Positions 6,051 through 8,770 of a DNA stretch of 8,770 nt are shown in pieces. Below the pieces are notes generated by a model. The model had not been told where the DNA came from. It ran no database searches and was given only the letters and a program-made list of their open reading frames with translations. Every line of letters starts with the position of its first letter. Positions within the stretch are counted from its first letter, which is position 1. The stretch lies in contig QHNF01000177.1 in the NCBI GenBank assembly GCA_003218345.1, positions 1 to 8,770 of the forward strand. Direction: 5' to 3'. The stretch is from Verrucomicrobiota bacterium (GTDB lineage: Bacteria; Verrucomicrobiota; Verrucomicrobiia; Chthoniobacterales; UBA10450). A program made the translations under genes and the position numbers.

Positions 6051-7691
6051 ATGGAGCGCACAACTTTTCTCGATTGCTACCGGATCCGCGCTAACGGGGA
6101 AGGAATACCGCACGAATTCAGCCGAACCGGTGAAGTGGTTACCTACAAAGCCGTCGATGAAAGGACCGACGAAACAGTTGCCCTCAAGCTCATTCCGATG
6201 GCAAGCATCGACTCTGCAGCCCGGGAGCAGTTTGAGCAGGATGCACGCGCTGCCGAGAGAATCCATCATATTAACATCGCCAAGGTTTTTGCCTTCGGAC
6301 ACGAAGAAGATTATTTCGTCTATGTCTCAGAGTTCCAACACGGCGAGCCTCTCGCCTTATGGATCGAGGAGCACGGTCCGATGCCACCGGACGCTGTATT
6401 GCGCGTGGCGGAGCAAATAGTCAGCGTCCTTGCCACCGCCAGTTTTCACAAGCTCACGAACTGCGCTATTCAGCCATCCAACCTTATGATTGTCCCAGGG
6501 TCGACTCCTGAGGGCCACTGGCCTTTCGTGAAGCTAATGAACTTCGGGTTGGCTGGGCTGAAGATCCAGCCTGATGGACTTGGCGAGAGCGAAGGAAGTT
6601 TTTCTGTAGCGCCGCCGTTCGCCAGTCCTGAGCATTTGCAGCATGCAACCGTCGATTTTCGCTCGGAAATTTACTCTCTCGGGGCCACAATGTACTTTCT
6701 CCTGACGGGCGACGCGCCTCCGGCGGAGGTAGGCCGTCGGCAGCTGGGCGCGTTTCCGAAGGCTCTGCGGAATTTGCTAGCCAACATGTTGCGTCACGAT
6801 CCCGATCAACGCCCAAAAGATCCAGTCGCGCTAGAAGAACTGATTCGCCAATGCATGGCGAGAATTGAACGGCGGCAGGCGCTCGCACAAAGACTAGGAA
6901 TTCCGCTCTCGGCGGTCATTCCCCGGAAATCAAAGACACCATCGACGCCGTTTGCACAAGTGTTACGCGGAATACTTGCATTTGCCGCTCTTGTGTTCGC
7001 AGCAGGAGTGCTCGCCACATTCTTTTTGCCAGATGATCTCAATCCGTTCCGGCATCGAACCGCGGCGAAAGAGGTGATTGGCGTCCCGGTTGGCGTGCCG
7101 GAAACTGCGCCGTCTGCGCCGCCACAAACAACAAATACCGCACCCGTTGTCGCCAATCAGCCGGCCACGAACGCGGCAATCTCCCCAGCCGCAGACCAAA
7201 GTTCTTCGCCGACTATTGAACAGGGACAGCCTTTAAATCCGGACTTGATTGCGGCTGCCACTTCTCGGAACGGGGCAAACCCAACACCGAGCACCTCGAC
7301 GGGAAGCGCTGATCAAACACAGAGTGACGCGACCGCTCAAGCAAACGTTGCGCCGCAGCCGGCTACCGCCAGCAACTCGACTGCAGCCGGCAAAAAGGAA
7401 AAAGCAGATGGACCGAGATCAAAACGAGCGCGGAGTGGACAAGCGTTTCTTAACGAGCAGGGCTCCGAACCACCGTCAGCTCGGGGGCGACGGACTCGGG
7501 CCCGGGTTGTAGGCATCACGGATGATGGAAGATTGATTTTTCGCTTGCCCTCCGGTCGCACTGCGATCGTGGCGCCGGACTCTAACGAAGACGAATTCGC
7601 GCCACGACGTCACCGCCGCGCTTTCAGTGGGCGCGATGAGACGTTCGTTCCCCGGCCTGGATTAGAACCGGATTATCTTCCCAACGATTAG
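6051..7691 (+). CDS. Membrane-anchored protein kinase-like protein (predicted pseudokinase)
   Basis: 546 residues. The N-terminal half (about 10-275) follows the bacterial Ser/Thr kinase fold: VALKLIP with Lys46, HHINIAKVFAFG, a NLMI motif after the catalytic loop, FASPEHL (activation-segment end) and FRSEIYSLGATMYFLLTG. The catalytic residues are missing. The HRD position reads NCA (137-139), the loop lysine is Gln141, DFG reads NFG (Asn164), the helix-C Glu seems to be Asp64, and no glycine-rich loop is seen. Phosphotransfer is therefore unlikely; an ATP-independent scaffold or sensor role is inferred. One membrane helix (about 312-336) follows. Then come a Pro/Ala/Thr/Ser/Gln-rich linker (about 340-480) and a small basic, strand-rich C-terminal piece with VVGITDDGRLIFRLPSGRTAIV, probably periplasmic. 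The ATG at 6051 is the only start after an in-frame TGA at 6021; no strong Shine-Dalgarno sequence is seen. It appears to be transcribed alone. Confidence 0.85.
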   Translation: MERTTFLDCYRIRANGEGIPHEFSRTGEVVTYKAVDERTDETVALKLIPMASIDSAAREQFEQDARAAERIHHINIAKVFAFGHEEDYFVYVSEFQHGEPLALWIEEHGPMPPDAVLRVAEQIVSVLATASFHKLTNCAIQPSNLMIVPGSTPEGHWPFVKLMNFGLAGLKIQPDGLGESEGSFSVAPPFASPEHLQHATVDFRSEIYSLGATMYFLLTGDAPPAEVGRRQLGAFPKALRNLLANMLRHDPDQRPKDPVALEELIRQCMARIERRQALAQRLGIPLSAVIPRKSKTPSTPFAQVLRGILAFAALVFAAGVLATFFLPDDLNPFRHRTAAKEVIGVPVGVPETAPSAPPQTTNTAPVVANQPATNAAISPAADQSSSPTIEQGQPLNPDLIAAATSRNGANPTPSTSTGSADQTQSDATAQANVAPQPATASNSTAAGKKEKADGPRSKRARSGQAFLNEQGSEPPSARGRRTRARVVGITDDGRLIFRLPSGRTAIVAPDSNEDEFAPRRHRRAFSGRDETFVPRPGLEPDYLPND

Positions 7692-7751
7692 TCGTTTGGG
7701 CGGGCATGCGCACCAGACGGTAGCCCCGTGAGACCATATCGCCTGCCACTC

Positions 7752-7780
7752 TTCGGCAGAACCGTTTTCTCGCTGCCGAA
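7752..7780 (+). repeat. Hairpin between the pseudokinase and hydrolase genes
   Basis: TTCGGCAG (7752-7759) and CTGCCGAA (7773-7780) are perfect reverse complements around a 13-nt loop. CTGCC at 7743-7747 could compete for the left arm. It is followed on the + strand by TATCTC and nine A residues (7787-7795), not by T, so it does not fit an intrinsic terminator for the upstream gene. It may still stabilise or shield an RNA end. Confidence 0.4.
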
Positions 7781-7845
7781 TATCTCAAAAAAAAATAACA
7801 GAAAAAGCTTGCCTAATGCCGGAATTCCCGGCATACCTCACGTCC

Positions 7846-8704
7846 ATGTGGCGACCGGGCTGCCTAATATCGGCAACTACATTGCTTCTGGTCATTTCCG
7901 CCGCAGCTGCGCACGCGCAGGCGCTGGCTCCCTCAACATTGGATTTTACTAGTCACGATCAGAAGAGTGCAAACGATATAGTGCAAGTGATCACGGATAA
8001 GCCGGTGCAAGCGATCACGAAAGAACGCGCGCCCATCATTAAGAAAAAACCGGCGCCGGCGATACCGAAAAAGCCGACGGAAGCGACCACGGATAAAGCG
8101 CCGCGAGCGATCACGAAAGCGCCGGTGCAAACGAACGCGCAAAGGCCGGTGCAGACGATCGCCAAAGGATCGGTGCAAGCAATCCCCAAGGATTCGGCAC
8201 GAACATTTGCCATAGAGCCGGTGCGACCCATGAATCAACCAAGCATAAGCGCGCCGACTCGGTCTGCTTTCCATTTCAGCTTCAAAAACTCGGAGGGCAA
8301 AAAGGAATCGGCTCCTGTCATCACGCAGTATTATCCGCAGCGCATTGTATACCCGTTTGCCAAGGTCGATCGGCATATCGATGGCAGGCTGATGCAAGCG
8401 GCGACGATTGCGCAGGAACGCGCCCATGCGCATTCGCGCTCCCGGTGCTGGCATTATGTAAAAGACGCATTGCTCGCTTCCGGTGTTATCGATTCCCGCC
8501 CGAAAACCGAACTCGCCAGAGACGCCGCACAGGAGCTCGTTAGCAATTACGGATTCAAACGACTATCGGTGATCGGTGCTCGTGTATGGCACCACCCGCA
8601 GCGTCGGTCACGTCGAGCTCCGCACCCGGGATGGTTTCGTCAGCGATTTCCGTTCGCCGACGCCATCGCGCCGTCCTCTGGTCGGCGTTTACGCGAAGTT
8701 GTAA
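7846..8704 (+). pseudogene. Secreted putative cell-wall hydrolase with octapeptide repeats, frameshifted
   Basis: From ATG 7846 the protein starts MWRPGCLISATTLLLVISAAAAHAQA, a clear Sec signal peptide; the ATG at 7816 would add ten residues and suits this less. A linker of ten 8-residue units follows (about residues 47-126). The C-terminal domain has SRCWHYVKDALLASG (Cys about 201) and AQELVSNYGFKRLSV, then the frame changes. Frame 2 continues VLVYGTTRSVGHVELRT and SDFRSPTPSRRPLVGVYAKL and stops at TAA 8702-8704. The Cys in CWHYV and His in GHVEL (8609-8611) suggest an NlpC/P60- or CHAP-like cysteine peptidase or amidase acting on peptidoglycan. That is an inference from motif shape. Relatives, as I recall them, have about ten residues between LSV and VLVYG; here only 4 nt remain (8572-8575), a loss of about 26 nt. 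As written, frame 1 instead runs to 8739 with an unrelated basic tail. It is probably inactive unless the sequence is wrong. Confidence 0.7.
7984..8223 (+). repeat. Ten imperfect 24-nt tandem repeats encoding octapeptides
   Basis: The coding DNA falls into ten consecutive 24-nt units with no gaps. Examples of the peptide units are QVITDKPV, QAITKERA, RAITKAPV, QTIAKGSV and QAIPKDSA, for a consensus near QAITKxPV. The best-matching DNA units share GTGCAA and GCGATCACGAAA blocks. The product would be a Lys/Pro-rich extended linker between signal peptide and catalytic domain, perhaps gripping the anionic cell wall. Such arrays can change copy number by slippage or recombination. Confidence 0.85.
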
Positions 8705-8731
8705 TTTTCCCGGGTTTCGGTCGGAAATTAC
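8701..8731 (+). terminator. Stem-loop at the hydrolase stop codon, possible terminator
   Basis: GTAATTTTCC (8701-8710) pairs with GGAAATTAC (8723-8731), nine base pairs with one bulged T, around a 12-nt loop. The left arm contains the restored stop codon TAA 8702-8704. There is no T-run afterwards (ACTTCTAGCC follows), so intrinsic termination is uncertain. Its position right at the end of the restored frame supports 8704 as the original gene end. Confidence 0.35.
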
Positions 8732-8753
8732 ACTTCTAGCCTGACTCGGCAGC

Positions 8754-8768
8754 CAGGCATCTTGCCTG
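8754..8768. repeat. Palindromic repeat at the right edge
   Basis: CAGGCA (8754-8759) and TGCCTG (8763-8768) pair perfectly around TCT, flanked on the left by GCAGC. In size and loop (TCT versus TCCT) it resembles the sufB-sufD palindrome, but the stem sequence differs. The element may continue beyond the window. Confidence 0.45.
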
Positions 8769-8770
8769 CG

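Noticed and set aside
6484..7199. Several minus-strand open frames opposite the pseudokinase
   Set aside because: Compositional shadows of a GC-rich gene; no signal, domain or start context of their own.
7752..7795. Intrinsic terminator after the pseudokinase gene
   Set aside because: The stem is followed by an A-run on the + strand. For the minus strand the T-run lies before the stem, so neither direction fits.
7984..8223. CRISPR-like array
   Set aside because: Units are adjacent with no spacers, keep one reading frame and encode a regular peptide; no cas genes are present.
7933..8454. Arg/His-rich open frame on the minus strand
   Set aside because: It is the antisense shadow of the octapeptide repeat and signal-bearing gene; its RDRLHR pattern simply mirrors the 24-nt units.

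Overview
The window looks like chromosome from a soil-type Verrucomicrobia bacterium (Chthoniobacterales / Udaeobacter-like). This is inferred from recalled resemblance of several proteins, moderate-to-high GC, and short palindromic intergenic repeats. It was not confirmed by any search. There is no rRNA, integrase, transposase, phage module or CRISPR array.

Layout, left to right. At 1-1670 lies a graveyard: the last codons of an unidentified gene, a leftward coiled-coil C-terminal remnant of a tail-fibre/S74-chaperone type protein, and a rightward TolB-like/TPR protein broken by a premature stop, several frameshifts and a missing 24-nt piece. At 1768-5342 is a leftward iron-sulfur assembly operon in the order sufC-sufB-sufD. 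sufC and sufD look intact. sufB carries a frameshift at a point where about eight conserved residues are missing. A good sigma70-like promoter sits just upstream of sufC. Next, on the + strand, come a tRNA-Gln(UUG) and a decayed GIY-YIG nuclease gene. At 6051-7691 is an intact membrane-anchored protein with a kinase fold but no catalytic aspartates (a pseudokinase). The window ends with a secreted, putative cell-wall hydrolase. It has a signal peptide, ten tandem octapeptide units and a Cys/His domain that is split by a frameshift and an approximately 26-nt loss. A palindromic repeat begins at the right edge.

Functionally, SufC (ATPase), SufB and SufD would form the SufBC2D scaffold that builds Fe-S clusters. 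The cysteine desulfurase (SufS) and its partner (SufU/SufE) are not in the window. The other genes show no evident link to the suf genes or to each other. The most notable feature is the contrast between intact genes (sufC, sufD, pseudokinase, tRNA) and broken ones, including a normally important gene (sufB). Three of the broken genes lack 24-26 nt from a conserved core, which could be real decay or an assembly fault. I found no convincing new multi-gene system.
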